Of a stretch of 64,000 bases of DNA, positions 25,906-35,202 are shown one piece after another (within the stretch, counting starts at the first letter, position 1; the number at the start of each line of letters is the position of its first letter). The stretch lies in contig NZ_CP033019.1 of the NCBI RefSeq assembly GCF_003667705.1, positions 4,960,001 through 5,024,000 on the forward strand, read 5' to 3'. The notes under the pieces were generated by a model. That model was not told the origin of the DNA, did not search any database, and saw only the letters and a list, made by a program, of their open reading frames with translations. The position numbers and the translations under genes are program-made. Source of the stretch: Janthinobacterium agaricidamnosum. GTDB lineage: Bacteria; Pseudomonadota; Gammaproteobacteria; Burkholderiales; Burkholderiaceae_D.

Positions 25906-26310
25906 ATGAGAATCTATCAGCCGTTATGCGTGGCCTTGCTGGCGCTGTCGGCCAGCACGGGGAGCATGGCGGCAGTCAGCGACACGACGGCCGGCAAGCA
26001 GGAAGCCGGCGAACGCGTGACGATCGATGAAAGCATCAGCTTGAATAACAATCCTGGCTGGGAAACGCCGGACTTGCCGTATGCACGCCTGCTGGCCAGC
26101 AGCACCGCGACGGCGACACCGCACTGGAGCAGCAGTGGCGCGCGCCATGCGGCCCTGGCGCCGCCCAGGCCCACGACGGCCGCGACCGCACAGCAAACCA
26201 GCGTACCGGCCGCCGTGCCGGAAGCGAGCATGTACTCGATGCTGCTGGTGGGATTGGGCCTGGTGGCCTTGAGCCTGCACGGCGAAAAACAGGAAAAATT
26301 CGACAACTGA
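25906..26310 (+). CDS. Small exported protein with a degenerate PEP-CTERM-like tail
   Basis: The 134-residue protein has a signal peptide (MRIYQPLCVALLALSASTGS, cleavage near MAA-V) and a low-complexity middle. The tail VPEASMYSMLLVGLGLVAL followed by a short polar end resembles the PEP-CTERM sorting signal, with PEA in place of PEP and HGEKQEK in place of an Arg cluster. The frame is open upstream to 25798, but GGGAG precedes the ATG at 25906. No function is recognised. It is followed by a terminator. Confidence 0.7.
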   Translation: MRIYQPLCVALLALSASTGSMAAVSDTTAGKQEAGERVTIDESISLNNNPGWETPDLPYARLLASSTATATPHWSSSGARHAALAPPRPTTAATAQQTSVPAAVPEASMYSMLLVGLGLVALSLHGEKQEKFDN

Positions 26311-26340
26311 CGGCGCCTGCGCTGGCAAGTGCGCTGCTGC

Positions 26341-26371
26341 AAAACATTCCGCCTGGTGCGGAATGTTTTTT
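26341..26371 (+). terminator. Rho-independent terminator
   Basis: AACATTCCGC and GCGGAATGTT form a 10-bp stem with a 5-nt loop followed by TTTTTT on the plus strand. It is 30 bp past the PEP-CTERM-like gene. The A run on its left could let it work for the minus-strand genes on the other side too. Confidence 0.88.
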
Positions 26372-26381
26372 GATGGCGTCC

Positions 26382-26561
26382 TCATTTATCGAGCAGGCGG
26401 CAGACCCGTTCGATATTCCCCACCGGAATGCCCGACTTCAGGGCGCGCGCGATGCAGCCCGCCTTGTCCGGGCCCGAGGCGGACATGAGCACGAAGGCCG
26501 TCACCACCGCGCTGATGGCGACGAGCACGATCAAGACGCCCTTGACGATATCCCAGTTCAT
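26382..26561 (-). CDS. 59-residue single-pass membrane protein of unknown function
   Basis: The frame opens MNWDIVKGVLIVLVAISAVV, i.e. a hydrophobic helix (about residues 6-25), then a soluble tail with SGPDKAGCIARALKSGIP and two cysteines. Its ATG overlaps the stop of the DUF3224 gene by 4 bp (ATGA), which argues that it is a real, coupled gene; the bidirectional terminator follows 11 bp after its stop. No family is recognised. Confidence 0.65.
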   Translation of the reverse strand: MNWDIVKGVLIVLVAISAVVTAFVLMSASGPDKAGCIARALKSGIPVGNIERVCRLLDK

Positions 26562-26959
26562 GGCGTCTCAACAATATCATACGTAAAATCATAATAATGC
26601 TTGCCCTCCTCGATGCGGATGGCCAGGCTGCCGGTGAGTCCTTGCAACTGGCCCGTACCCGTATCGGGCACCACCGTCACGGACAAGGCGGGCGCGCCGC
26701 GCGTCATGCTGCCGCTGTGCTGCAAATAAAAACTGCCGTGGCGCCCGTCCAAAGTGCCTTCCACCCGTTCCAGCGCCACATAGCCTGCCGAACCGGTCAC
26801 GCTGGCACGCGCGCTGAGCATCTCGCCCTGCGCGCTGGCGTCGAGGGCGCCGTGGTAGCGCTTGGCTAGCGACAAGCGTCCCAGCCCCGACTGCGTGGCC
26901 GTGTCAGACAAGGCTTCCGGACGGATGATGACGTCGAATGTCCCTGAAATGGAAGGCAT
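26558..26959 (-). CDS. DUF3224 domain protein
   Basis: The 133-residue protein (start MPSISGTFDV at 26959) shows the DUF3224 beta-rich pattern with GRLSLAKRYHGALDASAQGEML and GRHGSFYLQHSG. Its molecular function is not known. The ATG shares a base with the stop of the DUF1697 gene (TGATG), and its own stop overlaps the 59-residue ORF, so three small genes are coupled in a row. Confidence 0.85.
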   Translation of the reverse strand: MPSISGTFDVIIRPEALSDTATQSGLGRLSLAKRYHGALDASAQGEMLSARASVTGSAGYVALERVEGTLDGRHGSFYLQHSGSMTRGAPALSVTVVPDTGTGQLQGLTGSLAIRIEEGKHYYDFTYDIVETP

Positions 26960-27546
26960 CAGTGGTCCTTGGTAAATGAGGATATGGCTGCCGCATCCGC
27001 TCCGTTCAGCAGCGCATATAATTTCTGCATGGTGGCCCAGTTGCGCGAGGTGACGCCGTCGCCCAGCAGCACACCGAGCGCCGCCACCACCTTGCTGGCC
27101 AGCACGCCATCGGGACACCAGGCATACGCGGCCCAGCGGCCCAGCGCCAGCGCTTCGGGCTGCCACGACTGCTGCAAGAGCGGCGTCAGGCGCTGCACGT
27201 CGGCCGGATTGTTCAGCACCAAGGTCAGCAGGCGTGCCGCATCGGTCGCCGGCGCCAGGGTGTTTTGTTCGACCAGTTCGGCAAACTGGCTGGCCGACAG
27301 CACCGTCACCCTGGCCGCCACGCCCAGTTTCAGCACCAGCGCTTCCTCGATGCGGGCAGCGGCCTCGGCCGGCGCCACCGCCCCCCCGTCATACACGACG
27401 TTGCCGCTGTTGAGTACCGTACGCACCTGCGCAAAACCGAGGTCGCCCAGCAGCTTGCGCAGGTCGGCCATGGCCACGCGCTTGGCGCGACCCACATTGA
27501 TCCCGCGCAAAAGCGCCACTTGCTGACTGTTTTCTATCTGTGCCAT
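26959..27546 (-). CDS. DUF1697 domain protein
   Basis: The 195-residue protein begins with the DUF1697 hallmark VALLRGINVGRAKRVAMADL, followed by LLGDLGFAQVRTVLNSGNVV. The family is widespread and uncharacterised. It is followed directly by the DUF3224 gene and lies 13 bp from the end of the sensor kinase gene, which is transcribed in the same direction. Confidence 0.88.
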   Translation of the reverse strand: MAQIENSQQVALLRGINVGRAKRVAMADLRKLLGDLGFAQVRTVLNSGNVVYDGGAVAPAEAAARIEEALVLKLGVAARVTVLSASQFAELVEQNTLAPATDAARLLTLVLNNPADVQRLTPLLQQSWQPEALALGRWAAYAWCPDGVLASKVVAALGVLLGDGVTSRNWATMQKLYALLNGADAAAISSFTKDH

Positions 27547-27559
27547 GTCTTCTCCTTGA

Positions 27560-29128
27560 CTATGCCTGGCTGCTGGTGCTTTCCGGCAACGGCGTCACCG
27601 TGGGCAGGCGCAGCAGGAACGTCGCGCCCTGCCCCAAGGTGCTGCTGACCGTGATGGTGCCGCCAAACTGCTTGGCAATCAAGTTGAACACGATATTCAA
27701 GCCCAGCCCCGTGCCGCCCTGCCCGCGCCGCGTGGTGACAAACGGATCGAACACGCGGTCGAGCATGTCGGGTGCGATGCCGCGGCCGTTGTCGCGCACC
27801 TGCATGGCGATCGCGTCGCCGTCGCGGCGCACGCCGATATGGATATTGCCCGCCGTGTCCGCATCGAAGGCGTGCTCGACGCAGTTCAAGACCAGGTTGG
27901 TCAGCACCTGCGCCAGCGCACCCGGATAGCTGTCGAGCATGATGTCAGGCGGGCAATCGATATCGATGCTGATGCGCGTCTTTTTCAGGGTCGGCTGCAG
28001 GCTCGAGATCACTTCGCCGATATAGTCGCGCAATTCGAACAAACGGCGCGCCTCGCTGACCTGGTCGACGGCGATCTGCTTGAAGCTGTGGATCAGGTGT
28101 GCGGCCCGGTAGGCATTGTTCATGATCAGCCGCGCGCTTTCGCCGGCCGTTTCCAGGTAGCGCACGATGTCGGTCTTCTTCACGCTGCCGCCAGCCACCG
28201 CCGCGCTGATGTCATCGGTGGCTTCCTTCAGCACCGAAGCGCTGGTCAGCGCGATGCCGACCGGGGTGTTGATTTCATGCGCCACGCCGGCCACCAGGCT
28301 GCCCAGCGAGGCCAGGCGTTCCGATTGCAGCAACGATTCCTGCGCGCGGCGCAGCTCGTCCATGGCCTGCGCCGTTGCCTGCTGCGAACGGCGCGCCATG
28401 TCCTCCGCCTCGCGGCTGCCCTCGATGATGGACTTGAGCTTGCGCTGCACGGCATTGAAGCCGCGGATCACGTCGCCCAGTTCGTCGCGCCGGCTTTCCG
28501 GCAGCTCTTCGACCTCGTCGCTGCCGCGCGTGGCCAGGTCGAACAAGCCGTCGCGCAACTGTTTCAGGGGGCCGAAGACGATGCGCAGACTCAGCGCCAA
28601 GGCGCCCACGAGGATGATGTCAAGCAGCAACACTTCCAGTACCTTGCGCCGCACTTCGCTGCGCAAGGCCGCATCGATCTGCGCACGGCTGAAATTGACG
28701 ATGACCTTGCCGACAATCACCGGCTTGCCGCCCGAGGCCGCCGCCACGGCGTCGCGGAACACCAGCGGCGCCTCGACGGGCGTGCCGCCCATGGCCACGT
28801 CCGCCTCAAGCGGCACCAGCGTGCCGGCCGCGTCGCGCACCTCGCCGGCGAACAAACCGACCGAGGCGTCATAGACGCGGATGCCGACCAGTTCCGGCGG
28901 CAGCATTTCGGCCGCCACGATGCTGTCGACCTTGGATTTGTCGAGGTCCCACAGGGCGGACGGCAAGCTGGTCTGCAAGCGCGTGAGCACGCCGCTGCGC
29001 AGGCGCGCGCTGCCCGATTCGAGTTCCTTGCTCAAGGTATATTGGGTATAGCTGCCGGAAATGCCCAGCACCAAGGTGACGATCACGACAAAAAGCAGGG
29101 TCAGCCGGACTTGGATACTCACCATCAA
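27560..29128 (-). CDS. Membrane sensor histidine kinase with HAMP-like linker
   Basis: The 522-residue protein has TM1 at 8-25, a periplasmic domain to ~165, TM2 at ~166-185, a HAMP-like region, a coiled coil (~230-270), the phospho-acceptor His284 in AHEINTP, and an HATPase domain with NLVLNCVEHAF, DNGRGI and GTGLGLNI. The class resembles kinases that lack a linked response regulator; none is adjacent. It is divergent from the HDOD gene pair. The partner and stimulus are unknown. Confidence 0.9.
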   Translation of the reverse strand: MMVSIQVRLTLLFVVIVTLVLGISGSYTQYTLSKELESGSARLRSGVLTRLQTSLPSALWDLDKSKVDSIVAAEMLPPELVGIRVYDASVGLFAGEVRDAAGTLVPLEADVAMGGTPVEAPLVFRDAVAAASGGKPVIVGKVIVNFSRAQIDAALRSEVRRKVLEVLLLDIILVGALALSLRIVFGPLKQLRDGLFDLATRGSDEVEELPESRRDELGDVIRGFNAVQRKLKSIIEGSREAEDMARRSQQATAQAMDELRRAQESLLQSERLASLGSLVAGVAHEINTPVGIALTSASVLKEATDDISAAVAGGSVKKTDIVRYLETAGESARLIMNNAYRAAHLIHSFKQIAVDQVSEARRLFELRDYIGEVISSLQPTLKKTRISIDIDCPPDIMLDSYPGALAQVLTNLVLNCVEHAFDADTAGNIHIGVRRDGDAIAMQVRDNGRGIAPDMLDRVFDPFVTTRRGQGGTGLGLNIVFNLIAKQFGGTITVSSTLGQGATFLLRLPTVTPLPESTSSQA

Positions 29129-29277
29129 TCAACACTCCCCGGGCCAGGCCAGCCGCCAGCCCGCGGCGCGGGCGCAGATACGTCAGCAATGCAAGGGCCT
29201 GATTCAAATGTACGGTATGACATGCTTATTGGCAAGATTTACAGCATTCCCAGTTTCGATAGAGACTTTGATGCAGG

Positions 29278-29306
29278 TTGAGACATTGCGTCATGGCAAT
29301 GGTAAT
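29278..29306 (+). promoter_or_regulatory. Sigma-70-like promoter for the HDOD pair
   Basis: TTGAGA (29278-29283), a 17-bp spacer and GGTAAT (29301-29306) match the consensus at 5/6 and 4/6. The ATG is 27 bp downstream, with AAGGAG before it. Confidence 0.35.
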
Positions 29307-29332
29307 ATCCCGCAATCATCTAAGGAGTCGTC

Positions 29333-29671
29333 ATGGCGGTCACGCATCAACATCTACCCCTGGAACAAGTTCGTCCCGGCATGATCTTGTCGGATGTCTT
29401 GCTCGATGCGCATGGACAAGTGCTGTTGCCGCAAGGCGCGGTATTGACGGAAAACATGCTGGCTCTGATGCCCCGCCACAACATCGACATGCTGCCGATC
29501 CAGGCGCCGCCCCCGTCGCCGGAAGAAATCGCCGCGCAGCAGGCGGCCGACAGCGAACGGCTGGCCTACCTGTTCCGCAAGCATGACCCGGACGATCCCC
29601 TCGATGCGGCCACCACCTTGCTGCGCAACTATGTCACGGCTTACCGCCTGGGCACGGGAGAGGCCGCATGA
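29333..29671 (+). CDS. Small protein related to the N-terminal region of HD-GYP proteins
   Basis: The 112-residue protein has LEQVRPGMILSDVLLDAHGQ and VLLPQGAVLTENMLALM, the pattern that precedes many HD-GYP/HDOD domains. It lacks an HD motif, so it is more likely a regulatory partner than an enzyme. Its stop overlaps the HDOD gene start by 4 bp (ATGA). AAGGAGTCGTC precedes the start. Confidence 0.7.
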   Translation: MAVTHQHLPLEQVRPGMILSDVLLDAHGQVLLPQGAVLTENMLALMPRHNIDMLPIQAPPPSPEEIAAQQAADSERLAYLFRKHDPDDPLDAATTLLRNYVTAYRLGTGEAA

Positions 29672-30513
29672 GCACCCAGCTGACGCTCGACGATATCGTC
29701 GCCCACCTCGATGACCTGCCTTCGCTGCCCGCCGTCGTCATGGAACTGCTCAACAGCATAGACCAGGAGGACGTCGATATTTCCGTGCTGGCCAAAAAAG
29801 TGTCGTATGACCAGGCGCTGACGGCAAAAACCCTGCGCCTGGCCAACTCATCGCACTATGGCCTGCAAGTGAAGGCCACCACCATCCAGCAGGCGATCAC
29901 TTACCTGGGCTTCCAGACCACGCGCAGCCTGATCACCTCGGCCGCCATCACGGGCTGCTTCCCGGAAGGCCGCTGCCCCGGTTTCGACGACAAGGCCTTC
30001 TGGCGCCATTCGGTAGCGACGGCCGCCTGCGCCAAGGTGCTGGCGCGGCAGATCCGTTTCAACCAGGATTACGCATTCACGGCCGGCTTGCTGCACAACA
30101 TCGGACGGCTGGTGCTGGTCAGCAGCTTTCCCGCGCACTACGCGCAAGTCATCGCACACCAGGCCGCGCACGATTGCAGCCTGCTCGAAGCGGAGCAGGC
30201 CGTGCTGGGCGTGGACCACGTGCAGGCGGCCGTGGCTCTGGCCGAACACTGGAATTTTTCCGACACCATGCGCCTGGCGCTGGGCAACTACCTGCAGCCG
30301 GAAGCGCCGGGGGCAGGCTTTCTCGCGTCGCTGATCCACGTGGCCCATGCGATTGTCTGCGCGCTCGACCTGGCGCAGGCAGGCGACGACATGGTGCCGC
30401 GCGTCTCGCCGGTGGCCTGGGATGCGCTGGGCCTGGGCGAAGACACGTATCTGCAGCTGTTCCGCGAAACGGAACTGCGCTACGACGAAATCACCTCGGC
30501 ACTGCTGAGCTAA
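29668..30513 (+). CDS. HDOD domain signalling protein
   Basis: The 281-residue protein has an HDOD domain from about 14 to 210 (LPSLPAVVMELLNSI, ANSSHYGL, FTAGLLHNIGRLVLV). HDOD proteins resemble HD hydrolases but usually lack the full metal site; they act in signalling, motility and stress circuits. The LLHNIGRL segment has HN rather than HD, consistent with loss of hydrolysis. It is translationally coupled to the 112-residue protein upstream. Confidence 0.88.
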   Translation: MSTQLTLDDIVAHLDDLPSLPAVVMELLNSIDQEDVDISVLAKKVSYDQALTAKTLRLANSSHYGLQVKATTIQQAITYLGFQTTRSLITSAAITGCFPEGRCPGFDDKAFWRHSVATAACAKVLARQIRFNQDYAFTAGLLHNIGRLVLVSSFPAHYAQVIAHQAAHDCSLLEAEQAVLGVDHVQAAVALAEHWNFSDTMRLALGNYLQPEAPGAGFLASLIHVAHAIVCALDLAQAGDDMVPRVSPVAWDALGLGEDTYLQLFRETELRYDEITSALLS

Positions 30514-30541
30514 TCAAGATCCTCACGAGGCCGCAAACGCA

Positions 30542-30571
30542 AACGGCTCTCGCTGCGAAGCGAAAGCCGTT
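30542..30571 (+). terminator. Hairpin after the HDOD gene
   Basis: AACGGCT..TCGC and GCGA..AGCCGTT pair with one mismatch around a 6-nt loop, 29 bp after the stop. There is no T tract, so termination efficiency is uncertain. Confidence 0.45.
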
Positions 30572-30679
30572 ATCGGTACTGCGATACATCCATGTTACCC
30601 GGTCCATGCTGCCCGGTCCACGCCAGCCTGTTGCCGCCAGCAGCTACGCAAGCGGCACAGTCAGCGCGCAACCGCCACA

Positions 30680-31006
30680 TCAGTGCGCGTAATTGGATTC
30701 TTGCGCATCGCCGCGGTCTTCCGCTTTTGGACGGCCCTGGGCGTCGGACAGACGATACTTGGTGCGGCGGTCGCCCATCAAGTCGCGCAGGTCGCGGATG
30801 CTCATGCCCGTCACTTCGTGCATGCGGATCAACAGCGAGGCGCCGACCGGCAAGCGGTGGTGGCGGATCTTGCTGATGACCGGTGGCGCCACTTCAAGCA
30901 GGCGCGACAGGGCTGCATCATTCTTCAGCTGCATCTTGCTCAGCAGAATATCCAGCAGGTGGTTCGGGTTGTAACTCTCTTGCGATGCTAATGCATGATG
31001 TGCCAT
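30680..31006 (-). CDS. Small putative DNA-binding protein with HTH-like segment
   Basis: The 108-residue protein has a Cro/C1-like region, NDAALSRLLEVAPPVISKIR followed by VGASLLIRMHEVTGMSIRDL, and a charged tail. The pattern matches small XRE-like proteins that are common in Oxalobacteraceae and have no known target. It stands alone between the HDOD gene (convergent) and the long AT-rich stretch before miaB. Confidence 0.65.
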   Translation of the reverse strand: MAHHALASQESYNPNHLLDILLSKMQLKNDAALSRLLEVAPPVISKIRHHRLPVGASLLIRMHEVTGMSIRDLRDLMGDRRTKYRLSDAQGRPKAEDRGDAQESNYAH

Positions 31007-31656
31007 GATTTTTCCTCGTCTGGTGAATGTAGAAAATAATGCCGATATGAACTTAAGGCTGGCTTAGAGTGTTTAAATAAACGTCTTTCCAACTGATTCA
31101 GCCTTCCCCCGCCTTTTTCCTTATCGCACTGCCCGCACAGGACTCGCACAGCCACGCCCGGCCAACGTACGCAACTTGCCGCGTGAGTAAAAGCACTGCA
31201 ACCCACCAAAATGAATTGCATATAAGACAATATACTAGTCCAAACACGCAGCATCTGCGCCTCGCGCAAACTTCCTGATTGTTAAATATCAATCAATCTG
31301 CTGGTTGGCTTGGCAACGATGCTATTTCAACACATTAGGATGCCAGCGGGCGCACACAAGGCTTTGCAGCAACTTGTTACAAATCAATGGTGCCGTACAG
31401 CAATAAATGCTTTTCAGCATCGCCGTTCCGGGCGCCTTGTTCACATCGCAACCTTGCCGGCAAGATCAGCACGACATGGCCCGTGCCGGCGATTTACGCT
31501 AAACTATGGCCTGAACTTGCAGCGAGCCTGCCACCGGGCAGCCAGAGGCGCCCGGCCGGTCATCCACCGCGCCCAACCCTGAGCGGCCCCCTGCGCCGCA
31601 GCATCCTGCCCACCCATCTTGTTTGCCGCCACATTTACCGATAAGCGCCCGACTCC
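31007..31656. other. 650-bp gene-free stretch upstream of miaB
   Basis: The first ~330 bp are markedly AT-richer than the surroundings and must hold the promoter of the small HTH gene. The next part, to 31656, rises in GC and leads to miaB. No conserved RNA, repeat or credible reading frame was found. A weak inverted pair GATTG/CAATC at about 31277-31294 is not distinctive. Confidence 0.6.
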
Positions 31657-33024
31657 ATGCAGAAAAAAGTATTCATTAAAACCTTCGGCTGCCAGATGAA
31701 CGAATATGACTCGGACAAGATGGCCGACGTGCTGGGCGCCTCCGATGGCCTGGTGCGCACCGACACGCCGGAAGACGCCGACGTCATCCTGCTCAACACC
31801 TGCTCCGTGCGCGAAAAGGCGCAGGAAAAAGTGTTTTCCGACCTGGGCCGTCTGCGCGAGCTGAAACTGGCCAAGCCGCACCTCCTGATCGGCGTGGGCG
31901 GCTGCGTGGCCTCGCAGGAAGGCGACGCCATCGTCAAGCGCGCGCCGTATGTCGACATGGTGTTCGGCCCGCAAACCCTGCACCGCCTGCCGCAGATGAT
32001 CGAACTGCGCCGCGCCAGCGGCGATGCGCAAGTGGACATCAGCTTCCCGGAAATCGAAAAGTTCGACCACATGCCGCCGGCCAAGGTGGAAGGCGCTTCG
32101 GCGTTCGTCTCCATCATGGAAGGCTGCAGCAAATATTGCAGCTACTGCGTCGTGCCCTACACGCGCGGCGAGGAAGTGTCGCGCCGCTTCGAGGACGTGC
32201 TGACGGAGGTGGCGGGCCTGGCCGCCCAGGGCGTCAAGGAAATCACCCTGCTGGGGCAAAACGTGAATGCCTACCGGGGCGCGATGGAAGGCGGCGAGAT
32301 CGCCGACTTCGCCCTGCTGCTCGAATACGTGGCCGACATTCCCGGCATCGAACGCATGCGCTTCGTCACCAGCCACCCGAAGGAATTCACGCAGCGCCTG
32401 ATCGACGCCTACGCGAAGATCCCGCAGCTGGTCGACCATCTGTACCTGCCGGCGCAGCACGGTTCCGACAAGATCCTCGGCGCCATGAAGCGCGGCTACA
32501 CGGGCCTCGAATACAAGTCCATCATCCGCCGCATCCGCGCCGTGCGCCCGAACATGGCCATTTCGTCCGACTTCATCGTGGGCTTTCCTGGCGAGACGCA
32601 GGCCGACTTCGACGCCATGATGAAGCTGATCGCGGACGTGGGCTTCGACAACAGCTACAGCTTCATCTTCAGCAAGCGCCCCGGCACGCCGGCCGCCAGC
32701 CTGGAAGATGACACGCCGCACGAGATCAAGCTGGCCCGGCTGCAGCAGCTGCAGGCGGCCATCGACGCCAATACGCGCAAATACAGCCTGGCCATGGTGG
32801 GCACGGTGCAAACCATCGTCGTCGAAGGCCGCTCCAAAAAGGATACAGACGATAGCGAGCTGCAAGGCCGCACCGAGAACAACCGCGTGGTCAATTTCGA
32901 CGCCGGCCCGGACGGTTTGCAATTGATCGGCCAGCTGGTCGACGTGCGCATCACCGAAAGCCATTCCTACACCCTGCGCGGCGAACTTGTCGCCAGCGCC
33001 CCCGCATTGAAAAGAGCCAGTTGA
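31657..33024 (+). CDS. miaB: tRNA-2-methylthio-N6-dimethylallyladenosine synthase MiaB
   Basis: MiaB is a radical-SAM enzyme that adds the methylthio group to i6A37 of tRNA. The 455-residue protein has the UPF0004 cluster cysteines at 12, 49 and 83, the radical-SAM motif Cys157-Cys161-Cys164 (GCSKYCSYC), and a C-terminal TRAM domain from about 375. It leads the conserved chain miaB-ybeZ-ybeY-ybeX-lnt. Confidence 0.96.
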   Translation: MQKKVFIKTFGCQMNEYDSDKMADVLGASDGLVRTDTPEDADVILLNTCSVREKAQEKVFSDLGRLRELKLAKPHLLIGVGGCVASQEGDAIVKRAPYVDMVFGPQTLHRLPQMIELRRASGDAQVDISFPEIEKFDHMPPAKVEGASAFVSIMEGCSKYCSYCVVPYTRGEEVSRRFEDVLTEVAGLAAQGVKEITLLGQNVNAYRGAMEGGEIADFALLLEYVADIPGIERMRFVTSHPKEFTQRLIDAYAKIPQLVDHLYLPAQHGSDKILGAMKRGYTGLEYKSIIRRIRAVRPNMAISSDFIVGFPGETQADFDAMMKLIADVGFDNSYSFIFSKRPGTPAASLEDDTPHEIKLARLQQLQAAIDANTRKYSLAMVGTVQTIVVEGRSKKDTDDSELQGRTENNRVVNFDAGPDGLQLIGQLVDVRITESHSYTLRGELVASAPALKRAS

Positions 33025-34085
33025 AAACCAAAGCCCCGATACAGCCGCATTACTTCATCCCCGAGCCGCTCGACAACACGCGCCTGGCGCATCTGTGCGG
33101 ACCGCTCGATGAAAACTTGCGCCAGATTTCCGCCGCCCTCGACGTGACGATTTTCCGCCGCGGCGAGAAATTCATCGTCGGCGGCAGCAACGCCGAGCGC
33201 GCCGTGGAAATCCTCGAACAGTTCTACGCCATCGCCAACAAGGTCGTGCCGCTGGAAGAAGTCCAGCTGGCCCTGGTGGAACAGCGCGCGGGCCTGTCCG
33301 CCGCCTCGGAACACCACGCCAACGCGCCCGCCAGCACTTTTGTGGAACCGGACATCGCCAGCCCCGTGCTGAAAACGCGGCGCTCCGACCTGCGCGGACG
33401 CACGCCGCACCAGATCGCCTACCTGCGCGACATCCTCGAACACGACATCAGCTTCGGCGTGGGTCCAGCCGGCACGGGCAAGACCTACCTGGCCGTCGCC
33501 TGCGCCGTCGACGCGCTCGAGCGCGACGCCGTCAAGCGCATCATCTTGACGCGCCCCGCCGTCGAAGCGGGCGAGCGCCTGGGCTTTTTGCCGGGCGACC
33601 TGGCGCAAAAGGTCGACCCCTACCTGCGCCCCCTGTACGACGCGCTGTACGATTTGCTGGGCTTTGACCGCACGCAGAAGCTGTTTGAAAAACAGGTGAT
33701 CGAGATCGCCCCGCTGGCCTACATGCGCGGGCGCACCCTGAACCACGCGTTTGTCATCCTCGACGAGGCGCAAAACACCACCGTCGAACAGATGAAGATG
33801 TTTTTGACGCGCATCGGCTTCGGCAGCAAGGCCGTGGTGACGGGCGACGTGACGCAAGTCGACCTACACAAGAGCCAGACAAGCGGCCTGATCGACGCCG
33901 TGCACGTATTGAAAGACGTGCGCGGCATCGGCTTCACGCAATTTAACAGCACCGACGTGGTACGCCATCCGCTCGTCGCGCGCATCGTCGACGCTTATGA
34001 AACGGCGCAGGCGGCCAATGCCGACGCCGCCCACCTGCCCTCCTTATTGAAACCAGCCGCCGCCAAAAATGTCCGAAAAAAATAA
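33021..34085 (+). CDS. ybeZ: PhoH-like ATPase YbeZ
   Basis: The 354-residue protein has an N-terminal KH-like part, then the PhoH ATPase domain with Walker A GPAGTGKT (148-155) and Walker B VILDEAQN. It is thought to work with YbeY in RNA processing. The start is a TTG at 33021 overlapping the miaB stop (TTGA). It overlaps ybeY by 17 bp at the 3' end. Confidence 0.93.
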   Translation: MKTKAPIQPHYFIPEPLDNTRLAHLCGPLDENLRQISAALDVTIFRRGEKFIVGGSNAERAVEILEQFYAIANKVVPLEEVQLALVEQRAGLSAASEHHANAPASTFVEPDIASPVLKTRRSDLRGRTPHQIAYLRDILEHDISFGVGPAGTGKTYLAVACAVDALERDAVKRIILTRPAVEAGERLGFLPGDLAQKVDPYLRPLYDALYDLLGFDRTQKLFEKQVIEIAPLAYMRGRTLNHAFVILDEAQNTTVEQMKMFLTRIGFGSKAVVTGDVTQVDLHKSQTSGLIDAVHVLKDVRGIGFTQFNSTDVVRHPLVARIVDAYETAQAANADAAHLPSLLKPAAAKNVRKK

Positions 34086-34539
34086 ACTGTCCTTGTCCGT
34101 GCAATACCCGGATGCCCGTCTGGAAACCCTGATCACGCGCCCGAAAGTGCGCCGCTGGGTCAAGGCGGCCCTGTTCGCCCCGGCCGAATTCACCATCCGC
34201 TTCGTCGACGCGGAAGAAGGCCGCAGCCTGAACCGCGACTACCGCGAAAAGGACTACGCCACCAACGTGCTGACCTTCGCCTACAACGAAGGCGAAGAAT
34301 TAAGCGACGACGAGCCAACGCGCGCCGACATCATCCTGTGCACGGACGTGCTGGAAAAGGAAGCGGCCGAGCAAAAGAAGAGCGTGGAAGAACACACGGC
34401 CCATCTGATCGTGCACGGCGTGCTGCATGCGCAGGGCTACGACCACATGGATGACGAGGAAGCGGCCGAGATGGAAGGGCTGGAGACGGAGATCCTGGCC
34501 AAACTCGGCATTGCCGATCCGTACGCGGACCCAAAATAA
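34069..34539 (+). CDS. ybeY: Endoribonuclease / 16S rRNA maturation factor YbeY
   Basis: YbeY is a Zn2+ endoribonuclease needed for 16S rRNA 3'-end maturation and ribosome quality control. The 156-residue protein has the zinc triad His116, His120 and His126 in [11 protein letters not shown] and the conserved NVLTFAY strand. The start overlaps the ybeZ end by 17 bp, as in many Proteobacteria. Confidence 0.95.
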   Translation: MSEKNKLSLSVQYPDARLETLITRPKVRRWVKAALFAPAEFTIRFVDAEEGRSLNRDYREKDYATNVLTFAYNEGEELSDDEPTRADIILCTDVLEKEAAEQKKSVEEHTAHLIVHGVLHAQGYDHMDDEEAAEMEGLETEILAKLGIADPYADPK

Positions 34540-34570
34540 ACCGCGCAGATTGGGGCGGTCGGTAGGTCGG

Positions 34571-34605
34571 GTAGGTCGGGTTAGCCCGCAGGGCGTAAGC
34601 CGACA
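34571..34605. repeat. Dispersed short palindrome, copy 2a (inverted orientation)
   Basis: GTAGGTCGGGTTAGCCC pairs imperfectly with GGGCGTAAGCCGACA. Extra partial tails GTAGGTCGG precede it (34563-34570). Confidence 0.75.
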
Positions 34606-34635
34606 ACATCCGTCAATGTAACCGGAGCACCACAG

Positions 34636-34666
34636 TGTCAGATTACGCTGCGCTAATCTGACCTAC
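34636..34666. repeat. Dispersed short palindrome, copy 2b
   Basis: GTCAGATTA and TAATCTGAC pair perfectly around CGCTGCGC. Two positions of the usual GTCGGATTA arm have changed and both partner bases have changed with them. Confidence 0.8.
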
Positions 34667-34704
34667 GTACAAATAGCGCCAACGCGCGCACACAAGGACA
34701 TACT

Positions 34705-35127
34705 ATGGGCACTTGGGCCACTGACGCCTTCGGCAACGACTACGCCATGGATTGGGCGCAGGATTTGCACGAATATAAAACCCTGGAACTGGTCGAGACA
34801 ACGCTCGACAACGTCATCGACAGCCAGGAAGCGGAACTGGAAGCGCCGTTCGCCGCCGAGGCGCTGGCCGCGCTGGAAGTGATCGCGCGCCTGCTGGGCA
34901 AGCCGGGCGAGGACGACCCGGCCACGGCCGAGGTTGACGAATGGGTGGCCGCCTGCAAGAAGAAAGTCACGCCGCCGCTGCTGGAAAAGGCGCGCCTGGC
35001 CTTCGACAAGATCACGGCCGAAGCGTCGGAACTGCGCCAGCTGTGGCAGGACAGCGAGCATTTCGCCGACTGGCAGGCCGACGTGGCGCACTTGCGCGCG
35101 CGCGTGCTGGGCCCGGAAGCGGCGTAA
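34705..35127 (+). CDS. DUF4259 domain protein
   Basis: The 140-residue protein has the DUF4259 start MGTWATDAFGNDYAMDW and an acidic, helical remainder; function unknown. It sits inside the normally uninterrupted ybeY-ybeX interval, behind two palindromic repeats and in front of a hairpin, so it appears to be an insertion into the housekeeping operon. Codon use looks like its neighbours by eye. Confidence 0.82.
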   Translation: MGTWATDAFGNDYAMDWAQDLHEYKTLELVETTLDNVIDSQEAELEAPFAAEALAALEVIARLLGKPGEDDPATAEVDEWVAACKKKVTPPLLEKARLAFDKITAEASELRQLWQDSEHFADWQADVAHLRARVLGPEAA

Positions 35128-35169
35128 AAGATCGCGCAACGGCGCACTTCAACGTATTAAATTTGCATC

Positions 35170-35202
35170 AAAAGCGGGGAAATCCGGTATTCCCCCACTT
35201 TT
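35170..35202 (+). terminator. Hairpin after the DUF4259 gene
   Basis: AAAAG.GGGGAA (35170-35181) pairs with TTCCCC..CTTTT (35190-35202), with small bulges. It lies 43 bp after the stop codon and 43 bp before ybeX, and could end transcription of the inserted gene, so ybeX may depend on its own promoter. Confidence 0.5.

Noticed and set aside
26386..26592. A 68-residue minus-strand frame
   Set aside because: It is a shadow of the coupled 59-residue ORF in another frame; composition is Arg/Gly-rich without hydrophobic pattern and it has no ribosome site.
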